20,467 nt of DNA from MGR-bin208 sp043779285 (GTDB taxonomy: Bacteria; Bacteroidota; Bacteroidia; Chitinophagales; Chitinophagaceae). Of the stretch, positions 7,824-15,811 are shown piece by piece. The stretch covers positions 1-20,467 of the forward strand of contig JAYWEL010000181.1 in the NCBI GenBank assembly GCA_043779285.1, written 5' to 3'. A program made the position numbers and the translations under genes. Positions within the stretch are counted from its first letter, which is position 1; every line of letters begins with the position of its first letter. The notes beneath the pieces are model-generated. The model saw only the letters and a list, made by a program, of their open reading frames with translations, was not told the DNA's origin and ran no database searches.

Positions 7824-8723
7824 ATGAAAATATTAATTACCGGAGCAAATGGTTTTTTGGGATATTATCTTGTTAAACAATTATTGTTAACTGATTTTGA
7901 TATAATAGCAAGTTCAAAAGGTGAATGCAGGTTACCGTTTGAAGATGAAAAAAAATTTCAATATGTTTCAATGGATTTTACAGATCCATTTGCAGTGCAT
8001 GATGTATTTGAGCAATATCAACCAGAAATTATCATTCATGCCGGAGCCATGAGTAAACCCGATGAATGTGAAGAAAATCAGTGGCAATGCTATATTACCA
8101 ATGTAGAAGGAACCTTGAATTTGTTGATGAATGCCGAAACATACAAATCTCATATTTTATTTATTTCTACCGACTTTGTGTTTGATGGCGAAACCGGGAT
8201 GTATGCAGAAAACGATAAGCCGGCTCCCGTAAATTTTTATGGTAAAACAAAATGGGAAGGAGAGGAGGCCGTGATGGCTTATTCTGCCGATTGGACAATA
8301 GTACGTACTGTATTGGTTTATGGGAAACCAGTAACCGGGCGGCAAAATATTCTTTCCATGGTAAAACAAAAACTGGAAGACCTTGAAGAATATTTTGTTG
8401 TGCATGATCAGGTAAGAACACCTACTTATGTAGAAGATCTTGCGGATGCTATTATTTCATTGGTGAAGAAAAAAGCAAAAGGAATTTTTCATATTTCAGG
8501 CGATGAAAAACTTACCCCGTATGAAATGGCATGCAAAACTGCAGATTTTTTAAAGATGAATAATAGTGTAATCAAACCGGTTGCTACAGCCGATTTTCCC
8601 CAGTCGGCAAAACGGCCATTAAAAACCGGGTTTAATATTGATAAAGCCAGAAAGGAAATTAATTATTCGCCTGTTTCATTTGAAGAAGGGTTAAAAAGAA
8701 CTTTCAATGACTCGGAATATTAG
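7824..8723 (+). CDS. NAD(P)-dependent sugar-nucleotide reductase, RmlD-like extended SDR
   Basis: 299 residues, cytoplasmic. The Rossmann motif GANGFLG (Gly7, Gly10, Gly13) opens the protein. The active-site set is STDFVFDG (Ser115-Thr116-Asp117) with Tyr139 and Lys143 in YGKTK. The layout IHAGAMSKPDECE (71-83), YxxxK, then RTVLVYG resembles dTDP-4-dehydrorhamnose reductase (RmlD substrate-binding family). The exact substrate is open. No rmlA, rmlB or rmlC is nearby, so the rhamnose pathway is not supported by context. It is a single gene divergent from pfkA; its stop TAG overlaps the arginase TAA on the other strand. Confidence 0.85.
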   Translation: MKILITGANGFLGYYLVKQLLLTDFDIIASSKGECRLPFEDEKKFQYVSMDFTDPFAVHDVFEQYQPEIIIHAGAMSKPDECEENQWQCYITNVEGTLNLLMNAETYKSHILFISTDFVFDGETGMYAENDKPAPVNFYGKTKWEGEEAVMAYSADWTIVRTVLVYGKPVTGRQNILSMVKQKLEDLEEYFVVHDQVRTPTYVEDLADAIISLVKKKAKGIFHISGDEKLTPYEMACKTADFLKMNNSVIKPVATADFPQSAKRPLKTGFNIDKARKEINYSPVSFEEGLKRTFNDSEY

Positions 8724-9667
8724 TTCATCATCAGCACGTTTACACTTCTTTGTAAAATATTAAAAGCAATTTCCGCCATCAGGTTTTCTTTGTCCAACGT
8801 AGGATTTACTTCGGTGATTTCGAAGCAACATATTTTTCTGTTTTGCATAAACTTACTGATCAAATCTTCTGCTTCCCGTTCTTTTAATCCATTGTTTACC
8901 GGGGTTCCGGTTCCTTTTGAAATAGAAGAATCCAAACAATCAACATCAAAACTTATATAGATATCGGTACAATCGGAAAGGTATCTTAACGAAGAACGAA
9001 CCACACTCTCCGGTCCTTTGCTTCTCACTTCTTTTGTAGTAATAACTTTTATACCGTATTTTTCAATCAGGTGTTTCTCTTCTTTTTCAAAATCTCTTAA
9101 CGAAATCAAAACAATGTCTTCGGGTAATACTTTCGGTGAAATTTTTCCCATGTTTTTTAATTGGTTCCACGACTTCATTGTCTCCGGGTCAACCTGGTGT
9201 ACCGCACATTCCAAATTATCTTCGTTGATAGCCGAAGCCAACGGCATACCATGCATATTGCCTGTTGGTGTAGTGTATGGTGTGTGAAGATCGGAATGTG
9301 CATCAATCCAGATTACACCAAGCTTGCTTTTTGGCTTTGCCATTTTTATGCCAGCCATCGTTGCACCGGCAATACTATGGTCGCCACTAAGTACCACGGG
9401 AAAAAAATTATTTTTTATCGAATCGGAAACTGCTACACTTACTTTTTCGTACATGGCCACAACCCCTTTTATTCTTTTGGCATAAGGCGATTCGATCGGT
9501 TCGAAAAGCAATTTGTTTTCGTGAGGTATTTTTTCTGAAGGGAAATGAATAAAAAAATTACTCATAAAATCAAGTGCGGCAATTTTAACGGCATCAATAC
9601 CCAAGCTGGCTCCACGTGTACCGGCTCCTATTTCGGAAGGAACTTCTATCAACTTAATATTCTTCAT
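8720..9667 (-). CDS. rocF: Arginase
   Basis: 315 residues from the ATG at 9667 (MKNIKLIEVPSE). An upstream in-frame ATG at 9796 would add 43 hydrophobic, low-quality residues with no family match, so I prefer 9667. The manganese ligands follow the arginase pattern: His97 in SGDHS, then Asp122, His124 and Asp126 in WIDAHSDLH, then Asp241 and Asp243 in FDVDCLD. HGMPLA (139-144) and GTGTP (253-257) are also present. It hydrolyses arginine to ornithine and urea. The ureohydrolase superfamily also holds agmatinase and formiminoglutamase, but GAGTRGASLGIDAV at the N-terminus fits arginase best. It is convergent with the SDR gene, with stop codons overlapping. The leader lies in the 217-bp gap before the stress-protein gene. 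Confidence 0.9.
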   Translation of the reverse strand: MKNIKLIEVPSEIGAGTRGASLGIDAVKIAALDFMSNFFIHFPSEKIPHENKLLFEPIESPYAKRIKGVVAMYEKVSVAVSDSIKNNFFPVVLSGDHSIAGATMAGIKMAKPKSKLGVIWIDAHSDLHTPYTTPTGNMHGMPLASAINEDNLECAVHQVDPETMKSWNQLKNMGKISPKVLPEDIVLISLRDFEKEEKHLIEKYGIKVITTKEVRSKGPESVVRSSLRYLSDCTDIYISFDVDCLDSSISKGTGTPVNNGLKEREAEDLISKFMQNRKICCFEITEVNPTLDKENLMAEIAFNILQRSVNVLMMN

Positions 9668-9884
9668 GAGAAATATTTGGTGTAATATAATTTGAAAGTA
9701 TTGCGTTATTGAATTCAGATCATTTGAAACCGGCAAGGACATTTCGATAACCCACCCGTTAATAAGAAAATAGAAAATGCAAACTATAAAAATCAATTAA
9801 CTATTTGAATATGATCGATCAATAAGTAAATGTAAGTTAAAGGATTTTTGTTTGCAAGAATTTGAAAAAGTTTTCATTATTCAG

Positions 9885-10670
9885 TTATGCATGTGCTGCC
9901 AGCATAGGTATTTTACTATGCAGAGCCAGTTGCTTTGTATGCGAACCATTAAAAATTTTTTCAAATAAGGTATGGTATTTCGGAATGGTTATAAGCATAT
10001 CGATATGCTTGTCGGATATAAATTTTTCGACAGAATCATAGAAGTCGTACATACCTAAAAAATAAAAATCGGGTTTGTATTCGATAAACATGTCCTCGAG
10101 TTTTTTACATTTGTTTTTGTATTCAGCAGTGATAGAAATATAGAGATCGCTGTTTATATTGATGATGTGGAGAGAAGAATCAAAGAAATCTAAAATTGTT
10201 TTGATAAACAAAGAAGGAATATGGTATTCAACTTCATTGAAATCACAGGTCATAGCAATGTTTTTGATGCCATTAAATTTGGTGTCTGCTGGGATTATCA
10301 TCACCGGACAAATATTCTTTTCAATCATCTTTAATGTATTGCTTCCAATAAAAAAATTGGATATGGCTGATTTACCGGTTATGCCCATCACAATTAAAGA
10401 TGCCGCTTTTTGAAAAGCAAGTTTTTCAAGGCAACCAACAAAATCTGTATGCATTTCTGAAACACATTCTATTTCTTTATCTCCTTTTTCCAATAATTCT
10501 TTTTTGAGGTTTTGTAAATAACTATCAATGGTTTCTTTTTCATCTTCATTCCTGTACATGTTGTAAAGTATAATCTTCACATCCAGATTGCCACTGAACA
10601 TCATCGCAGAATAACGGGTTGCATTGAGAGAAACATCTGAAAAATCAATTGGAATTAGAATAATTTTCAT
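9885..10670 (-). CDS. Universal stress protein, tandem UspA domains
   Basis: 261 residues, cytoplasmic. The first domain (1-127) starts KIILIPIDFSDVSLNATRYS with Asp9. It ends with the ATP-binding pattern G-x2-G-x9-G-S (Gly96, Gly99, Gly109, Ser110 in GITGKSAISNFFIGSN) and CPVMIIP. The second domain (about 133-261) starts KNIAMTCDFNEVE and ends KIPMLAAHA, but its nucleotide loop is degenerate, so only the first half probably binds ATP. Double-domain Usps are common in Bacteroidota and are usually induced by oxygen limitation or starvation (family knowledge). It is monocistronic, with a hairpin directly upstream. Confidence 0.9.
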   Translation of the reverse strand: MKIILIPIDFSDVSLNATRYSAMMFSGNLDVKIILYNMYRNEDEKETIDSYLQNLKKELLEKGDKEIECVSEMHTDFVGCLEKLAFQKAASLIVMGITGKSAISNFFIGSNTLKMIEKNICPVMIIPADTKFNGIKNIAMTCDFNEVEYHIPSLFIKTILDFFDSSLHIININSDLYISITAEYKNKCKKLEDMFIEYKPDFYFLGMYDFYDSVEKFISDKHIDMLITIPKYHTLFEKIFNGSHTKQLALHSKIPMLAAHA

Positions 10671-10683
10671 GATTTGATAGCTT

Positions 10684-10714
10684 AAAATGAGGAGAAAATT
10701 GCCATCCTCATTTT
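10684..10714. promoter_or_regulatory. 10-bp hairpin just upstream of the universal stress protein gene
   Basis: AAAATGAGGA (10684-10693) and TCCTCATTTT (10705-10714) are perfect complements around an 11-nt loop, 13 bp before the ATG. A -7-like TAAATTTA lies at 10717-10724, so the hairpin could sit at the 5' end of the mRNA or be an operator. On the plus strand it is followed by T5, so a terminator role is also possible, but no plus-strand gene ends here. Confidence 0.4.
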
Positions 10715-10866
10715 TATAAATTTACGATAATAATGGAAATTAAGGTCGATTGAATGATTGGAATACCTGATAATCAATGTAGTACTTCGTTCTAAGAAAT
10801 TTAAAAAGATGAAAAATCCGTTATATTGCTAAAATGCGTATGTATTATTTATTGGTTTCAACCTTT

Positions 10867-10899
10867 TTGCTTAAAACATTTATTCCAAAAGTATATTTA
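10867..10899 (+). promoter_or_regulatory. Candidate smc promoter
   Basis: TTG (10867-10869), 22 bp, then TATATTTA (10892-10899), one base off TAnnTTTG. The expected start near 10906 leaves a leader of about 38 nt that includes the strong Shine-Dalgarno. Confidence 0.35.
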
Positions 10900-10930
10900 G
10901 AAGCCAATCACTTATATTCGCCCACTGAAA

Positions 10931-10936
10931 AGGAGG
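10931..10936 (+). promoter_or_regulatory. Perfect Shine-Dalgarno sequence of smc
   Basis: AGGAGG ends 7 bp before a GTG start at 10944. It fixes the start codon. It stands out because the other genes here have no comparable motif, as is normal in Bacteroidota. Confidence 0.8.
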
Positions 10937-10943
10937 AATAATT

Positions 10944-13900
10944 GTGCGTTTAAAATCATTAGAAATTAAGGGGTTTAAAAGTTTTGCAGATAAAACGATT
11001 GTAAACTTCGACGAAAATATTACCGGCATTGTTGGACCAAATGGTTGCGGCAAAAGCAATATTGTAGACAGTATTCGCTGGGTAATTGGTGAGCAAAAGA
11101 TCAGCCATCTGAGATCTGAAAACCTGGAAAGTCTTGTTTTCAATGGGTCAAAGACCCGTAGTGCCAGTGGATTGGCAGAGGTGAGCCTGACTTTTGAAAA
11201 CACCAAAAACCTGCTACCCATCGAGTTTAGCACCATTACAATTACCCGTAAATATTATAAAAACGGAGATAGCGAATACCGCTTAAATGATGTGTTGTGC
11301 CGGTTAAAAGATATCCAAAATCTTTTTATGGATACCGGTATTACCACCGATAGTTATGCCATTATCGAATTAGGCATGGTGGATGACCTGATCAAGGATA
11401 AGGAAAACAGCCGTCGTAAGATGCTGGAACAAGCTGCAGGAATCAGTATTTACAAAACAAGAAAGAAGGAAGCAAAATTAAAACTGGATGCGGCAGAGCA
11501 AGACCTTGCCCGTATTGAAGATTTACTTTTTGAAATCAATAACCAATTAAAATCGCTGGAAAATCAGGCAAAAAAAGCAGAGAAATATTTCGAGATTAAA
11601 AAGGAATACCGGGAGATCAGTATTGAATTAGCCAAAGCCGCTTTGGAAGGTTTTAATCTGACCTTTAAAGAATTGAACGATAAGCATGATGAAGAAACGG
11701 ACAAGCGGATTAAACTTGAAGCAGAAATAGCAACGGAAGAAGCTTCTATAGAACAGGAGAAATTCAGTTTCATTGAAAAAGAAAAAGAGCTCCAAAACCT
11801 TCAACATACATTTAATGACCTGGTACAAAATGTACGTACCAAAGAAAATGATAAAAATCTTTCCGCTCAGCGATTGGAGTATTTGAAAGAAAGAGAAGGC
11901 AGCCTAAATGAATTTTTGCAGAAAGCTGAAGGGCAAATAAAAGGCATTAATGAAAGCATTGAATTCAGTAAAGTTCAGATTGTAGAAGAAGAAACTGCAC
12001 TGGATGGATTAAACGAACGTTTGGAGAATCTGAAATCGGATGTGACTTCAAAAAATCTGGTGTTGACAGAAAAAAGATTTTTGGTAAATAATTTAAGAAA
12101 CGAATTTCAAAACAATCAACGTAACCAATTTGAATTTGAAAAAAGAGTGGCCGTTGCAGATACGTCTGCACATAATTTGCAAAGAGCCATCGGGCAATTG
12201 GAAGAAGAAATTGAACTGAGACAGGAACAGCTTCTAAAGCTGGAACAAGAAAAGCTGATTAAGGAAAAAGAACTGGAGGTGAAGAAAATAGACCTTGAAC
12301 AACTTCAGCAACATAATGAAAATACCAAGGATCAGATCCTGCAAACACAAGCGATCCTTGAAACACTGCGAAATAAATTGGCCGAAGAAACCCGTAAGCT
12401 GGATGCAAGGAAGAATGAACACGACCTGTTGAAAAGCCTGATCGATTCGATGGAAGGTTATCCGGACAGTGTGAAATTTTTACATAATAATCCAAACTGG
12501 AATCATGAATCTCCGATTCTTTCCGACATTATTTATGTAAAAGAGGAATTCAGAACAGCCGTTGAAAATGTGCTGGAGCCCTATTTGAGTTATTATGTAG
12601 TCAATGATTTACAGGAAGGATTGAAAGCCGTTCATTTGCTGAGTGAAAATAAAAAGGGCAAGGCTAATTTTTTCCTTTTAGATCAATTGAATAGTTTAAC
12701 AAATACGCCTATTGCAAATCCACCTGCCGGAACCATTTCAGCCATGGCAGTTTTAGAAGTTGACGAAAAATATAAAAAATTGGCGATTCATCTTTTGGCC
12801 AATGTTTTCATTGCCGAAAATGAAGATGCGTTGCATGCAAATTCGAATGGATTTGTTATTCTTGAAAAGAACGGGAAATTTGTAAAAGGAAAATATTCAT
12901 TAAGTGGCGGTAGTGTTGGATTATTTGAAGGAAAGAAAATTGGCCGTCAAAAGAATTTAGAAAAATTACAGGAAGAGATTTCAATGCAGTCAAAAATTGT
13001 TGCGGAATTACAGGCAAATATTCAGACAAAACATAATGAAGTCATCGTTTTCAATGAAGCACTTCGTGAAAAGTCTTTACGTGAAACTGAACAGGAAATT
13101 CAGCAACTGATCAACCAGGTTTTTTCTTTGCAAAATAAATCCGAAAATCTTCAACTGTCGCAAAAACAAGGTGCTAACCGATTAGCAGATCTTCATACAC
13201 AATTGCAACAGACCCATGAATCCGTTGCCGGTACAAGAACAGAATTGATAAGTCTGAACGAATTATTACAAGTAACTGCAAACAATCTTGCACAGGCCGA
13301 AGAAACCTTCAAATTGGAAGAAGCAGGGTATAATGAATCACTGAATCAGTTCAATGAATTCAATCTTCAATTCATCCGGCAACAAAGTAAAACGGCTGCA
13401 TTAAAACAGGAACTTTCATTTAAAACAAATCAGTTAAATGATTTGACAACGCAGAAAGAAAATAGTACTTCTCAATTAGCAGATACAAAAAATCAAATGG
13501 AGGAATCTGCTGATCAGTTGAAAATATTCAGTGAAGAATTGCTGAACTTGATGAAGAAGAAAGAAGAAGAAGAAAAACGATTAAACGAAGCAGATCAGCT
13601 TTATTATAATGTTCGAAACCAATTGAGCGAAAAAGAAAGTGCTATTCGTTTGAAGGTGAAGGAAAAAGAACAGATAGAACATTTGATAAGTGCCATCAAA
13701 GATAAATTGAACGATTTAAAACTTTCATTGGCAGGTACACGTGAACGATTGAATGTAGAGTTCAGAATAAATGTTGAAGACATCATCGATCAGCCTCGCA
13801 CAGGCGAAGTTTCGGTAGAAGAGTTACACGAAAAAGCCGATCGTTTAAAAAAGCGAATGGAGAACCTGGGAGAAGTTAATCCAACCGCCATTGAAGCTTA

Positions 13901-14483
13901 CCAGGAAATGAAGAAGCGGTATGAATTCATTCTTGATCAGAAAAATGATCTTATTTCAGCAAAGGAAAGTTTGATGAAAACAATTGCCGAAGTAGAAACC
14001 ACGGCCAACCAAAAATTCCTGGAAACGTTTAATAAAGTAAGAGAAAATTTTCAACGTGTATTTAAAGTGTTGTTTTCAGAAGATGATCATTGTGATCTTA
14101 CGTTGGAGAATCCGGATAACCTGGCTGAAACAGGACTGGATATTGTAGCCAAGCCAAAAGGAAAGAGGCCAAGTAGTATTAACCAGCTAAGTGGGGGAGA
14201 ACGTACACTTACAGCTACTGCATTACTGTTTGCCATTTACCTGATCAAGCCTGCTCCATTCTGTATCCTGGATGAGGTAGATGCACCATTGGATGATGCT
14301 AACGTTGGAAAGTTTACAAAAATGATTCGGGAGTTTAGTGATAATTCCCAATTCATTATTGTTACCCACAACAAAATGACCATGAGCACCGTGGATGTAA
14401 TTTATGGAGTAACCATGCAGGAGCCGGGAGTAAGTAAACTGGTTTCAGTCGATTTTAGAAGCCTGAGTGATAATCAGAACTAA
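10944..14483 (+). CDS. smc: Chromosome partition protein Smc
   Basis: 1179 residues, the standard SMC length. The ATPase head is split between the ends: Walker A GPNGCGKS (31-38) with the following DSIRWVIGEQ, then the signature LSGGE (1082-1086) and Walker B ILDEVDAP (Asp1110, Glu1111). Between them are two long coiled coils rich in Glu, Lys, Gln and Leu (about 170-500 and 670-1010). A globular hinge of roughly residues 505-655 runs from GYPDSVKFL to YSLSGGSVG. It forms the ATP-driven condensin ring with ScpA/ScpB, which are not in this window. The start is GTG, chosen because AGGAGG lies 7 bp upstream and the conserved MRLKSLEIKGFKSFADKT begins there. It is monocistronic, and no clear terminator was found downstream. 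Confidence 0.97.
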   Translation: MRLKSLEIKGFKSFADKTIVNFDENITGIVGPNGCGKSNIVDSIRWVIGEQKISHLRSENLESLVFNGSKTRSASGLAEVSLTFENTKNLLPIEFSTITITRKYYKNGDSEYRLNDVLCRLKDIQNLFMDTGITTDSYAIIELGMVDDLIKDKENSRRKMLEQAAGISIYKTRKKEAKLKLDAAEQDLARIEDLLFEINNQLKSLENQAKKAEKYFEIKKEYREISIELAKAALEGFNLTFKELNDKHDEETDKRIKLEAEIATEEASIEQEKFSFIEKEKELQNLQHTFNDLVQNVRTKENDKNLSAQRLEYLKEREGSLNEFLQKAEGQIKGINESIEFSKVQIVEEETALDGLNERLENLKSDVTSKNLVLTEKRFLVNNLRNEFQNNQRNQFEFEKRVAVADTSAHNLQRAIGQLEEEIELRQEQLLKLEQEKLIKEKELEVKKIDLEQLQQHNENTKDQILQTQAILETLRNKLAEETRKLDARKNEHDLLKSLIDSMEGYPDSVKFLHNNPNWNHESPILSDIIYVKEEFRTAVENVLEPYLSYYVVNDLQEGLKAVHLLSENKKGKANFFLLDQLNSLTNTPIANPPAGTISAMAVLEVDEKYKKLAIHLLANVFIAENEDALHANSNGFVILEKNGKFVKGKYSLSGGSVGLFEGKKIGRQKNLEKLQEEISMQSKIVAELQANIQTKHNEVIVFNEALREKSLRETEQEIQQLINQVFSLQNKSENLQLSQKQGANRLADLHTQLQQTHESVAGTRTELISLNELLQVTANNLAQAEETFKLEEAGYNESLNQFNEFNLQFIRQQSKTAALKQELSFKTNQLNDLTTQKENSTSQLADTKNQMEESADQLKIFSEELLNLMKKKEEEEKRLNEADQLYYNVRNQLSEKESAIRLKVKEKEQIEHLISAIKDKLNDLKLSLAGTRERLNVEFRINVEDIIDQPRTGEVSVEELHEKADRLKKRMENLGEVNPTAIEAYQEMKKRYEFILDQKNDLISAKESLMKTIAEVETTANQKFLETFNKVRENFQRVFKVLFSEDDHCDLTLENPDNLAETGLDIVAKPKGKRPSSINQLSGGERTLTATALLFAIYLIKPAPFCILDEVDAPLDDANVGKFTKMIREFSDNSQFIIVTHNKMTMSTVDVIYGVTMQEPGVSKLVSVDFRSLSDNQN

Positions 14484-14567
14484 CGCATATATGTATATAT
14501 TGTAAGCAACCTTGCGGACAGTCCCAATAAAAATTACAGTTTGTGGTATTGATGGAGACAAGATTAT

Positions 14568-14649
14568 ACGCCCAGGCTCGTGGCTCAAGAGCCACTCTAA
14601 TAAAATGTCTTCCAAACCTGTTAAAGATTTTTGGTTTGTAATTCACGAA
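14568..14649 (+). repeat. Direct repeat, left copy (hairpin-containing)
   Basis: From 14580 to 14649 this matches 15741-15810 at 57 of 70 positions without gaps (about 81%); a looser match extends left to 14568. Inside is a hairpin GTGGCTC-aa-GAGCCAC (14580-14595) and CAAACC ... GGTTTG (14613-14638, approximate). The origin is unknown; it may be a dispersed intergenic repeat. Confidence 0.65.
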
Positions 14650-14713
14650 ACTTGGCGTGAGGCACACAAACCCCGACACAAAGCCAACCTTGCAAAAGAG
14701 CAAAAAAAATCGT

Positions 14714-14723
14714 TGAGCGACAA
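14714..14723 (+). repeat. Left arm of a 10-bp inverted repeat bracketing the module
   Basis: TGAGCGACAA, with its exact reverse complement TTGTCGCTCA at 15647-15656. The arms lie 55 and 79 bp outside the two pseudogenes. Ten bases alone could be chance. Confidence 0.4.
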
Positions 14724-14778
14724 GAAAGTTAATTAAGTTGAGACCTTGATAAAATTTGGGGTAGAGGGTAAGACAAAA

Positions 14779-15306
14779 TCACCTTCGTTTTTTCTTTTTT
14801 GGAATTTTATTACTGCCTGATTGGCCTGCTGTAATTTGCTTACCCGGAATCCATTTATAATTTTGGTTTCGGGCATAGTCAATTTCATGACAAGAGGGAA
14901 TACGAAAAGACATACAGGTTGCCCCGTTATGATTAGTTACTGAAAAATCTCCCAAACCAATAACGTCCATGCCTATTAACACATCACAACCTCCACTAAA
15001 GGCAGCAGCAGCAGTAACCGTTAAGTCACGGACTTTTACCTGATTGGGCAGTCCTACATCAACGATATAAGTGTTTTGGAGCGCTGTACCATTAGCTGTA
15101 CTTACATTGGTAACACCAGTGGGTTACAACCGAAGTTGGTCAACTACATTTTGCGTTATAGCAGTAGCAGACGCACCTGTATCCCAAATAGCATTAACCT
15201 TAATTGTAGTATTTGTGTTTGGGATGATTATTTCAATTTGGTTTATCAAAACATTCACAAGACCAACAGGCCATTTTGTAGTGAATGAGAATTGTTGTTG
15301 TTGCAT
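14779..15306 (-). pseudogene. Retropepsin-like aspartic protease, interrupted by an in-frame stop
   Basis: Read from the ATG at 15306 this is one continuous frame of 175 codon positions. It starts MQQQQFSFTTKW and has the retropepsin active site WDTGASATAIT (Asp42-Thr43-Gly44-Ala45). A TAA then occupies codon 61 (plus-strand 15124-15126). The frame continues without shift through PTGVTNVSTANGTALQ and the second family segment CDVLIGMDVIGLGDFSV, ending in a lysine/arginine-rich tail (KKKKRR). The intact second half shows that the family continues past the stop, so a single substitution (CAA to TAA would do) broke it. Truncated at 60 residues it would keep the DTGA triad but lose the flap partner and C-terminal hydrophobic motif. 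It starts 5 bp after the DUF5678-like gene, in an apparent operon. Sequencing error or stop readthrough cannot be excluded. Confidence 0.8.
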
Positions 15307-15311
15307 TCTTA

Positions 15312-15567
15312 CTAAACTCTGACAAGATTACTGAAAATGGCTTGTGAATGGAATGTTTGAGTTGTTCCAACTGTTCCAGGCAAACATTGTTGGATTAAAA
15401 ATGTACCAAGTTCGTTTTCGGTACTGGCAGTATCATAAGCTTCTTGCTTTGTATCATACACACCTATAACTTGCTCATTTTTTATAACTAAAAAACTTTC
15501 CATTGTACTTAGCAACAAGTTGAGCTTGATTAGCGAGGTAGTATTTAAAATCTTTTTCTAATAACAT
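15312..15567 (-). pseudogene. DUF5678-like small protein, frameshifted
   Basis: From the ATG at 15567 the frame gives MLLEKDFKYYLANQAQLVAKYNGKF and then runs out of frame. The continuation LVIKNEQVIGVYDTKQEAYD, followed by LGTFLIQQCLPGT, is in the next frame. The shift falls at a six-T run (plus strand A6, 15490-15495). The span is 256 nt, exactly one more than a multiple of three, so losing one T restores an 84-residue protein. The pattern KYNGKFLVIKN ... VIGVYDT ... A ... LGTFLIQ is what I recall of DUF5678-type proteins, whose function is unknown. Using a start at 15503 (MESFLVIKN) would give only 63 residues and lose the family's N-terminal half. A slippage-type programmed frameshift or a sequencing error is possible. 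Confidence 0.65.
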
Positions 15568-15597
15568 AATGTGGATACAAAGTTAGTTCTCTGTAAT

Positions 15598-15605
15598 CAA
15601 ATATA
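15598..15605 (-). promoter_or_regulatory. Candidate -7 element of the DUF5678-retropepsin module
   Basis: The minus strand reads TATATTTG, a full TAnnTTTG match, placing the transcript start about 24 nt before the ATG at 15567. A second full match (TAACTTTG, 15578-15585) lies closer. No TTG was found at -33 for either. Confidence 0.35.
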
Positions 15606-15646
15606 AGTAGTTAGCCACATTTTAAACATACTTTTCAAGTAAATAT

Positions 15647-15656
15647 TTGTCGCTCA
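15647..15656 (-). repeat. Right arm of the 10-bp inverted repeat
   Basis: TTGTCGCTCA, the reverse complement of 14714-14723. Nearby, GTTTACCCCACTAAGCATCAAG (in part) loosely resembles the reverse complement of 14754-14770, but in a different order, so the extended similarity is not a simple terminal repeat. Confidence 0.4.
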
Positions 15657-15728
15657 TCAATGTCAAAGAGTTTACCCCACTAAGCATCAAGCATTTACAG
15701 CCGCCCACAAACATAACACACAAAAGCT

Positions 15729-15810
15729 ACGCCTCAGCCTGTAGCTCACGAGCCACTTTAATAAAATATTATCCTAACCTGTTGTAGGTTTTCGGTTTGT
15801 AATAAACGAA
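15729..15810 (+). repeat. Direct repeat, right copy (hairpin-containing)
   Basis: The same orientation as 14568-14649. The hairpin is kept with one mismatch (GTAGCTC-ac-GAGCCAC, 15741-15756). The downstream part AACCTGTTGTAGGTT can also pair (AACCT/AGGTT). Copies differ at about one base in five, so they are not a recent duplication. Confidence 0.65.
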
Positions 15811-15811
15811 T

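Larger units (their letters stand above)
14484..14778. other. Intergenic region between smc and the protease pseudogene
   Basis: No gene. It holds an alternating AT tract just after the smc stop (CATATATG, 14486-14493), two copies of CAACCTTGC (14507-14515, 14685-14693), the left direct repeat, and the left arm of the inverted repeat. The plus-strand open frame at 14512-14736 lacks family features and crosses the repeat, so I do not call it. Confidence 0.6.

Noticed and set aside
8720..9796. Arginase with an N-terminal membrane segment (start at 9796)
   Set aside because: The extra 43 residues are hydrophobic at first but lead into unrelated sequence, and arginases start at the equivalent of residue 44. 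Non-coding upstream DNA read in frame is the simpler explanation.
14512..14736. Plus-strand open frame of 74 codons after smc
   Set aside because: It crosses the direct repeat and its hairpin, has no family pattern and no promoter or ribosome site; it is a by-product of the repeat.
15071..15322. Plus-strand open frames opposite the protease pseudogene
   Set aside because: They are antisense to a recognisable retropepsin frame with the DTGA site and have no features of their own.
14568..15811. Integron cassette with attC sites
   Set aside because: Neither repeat contains the GTTRRRY / RYYYAAC core pair of attC sites, and no integrase is present.
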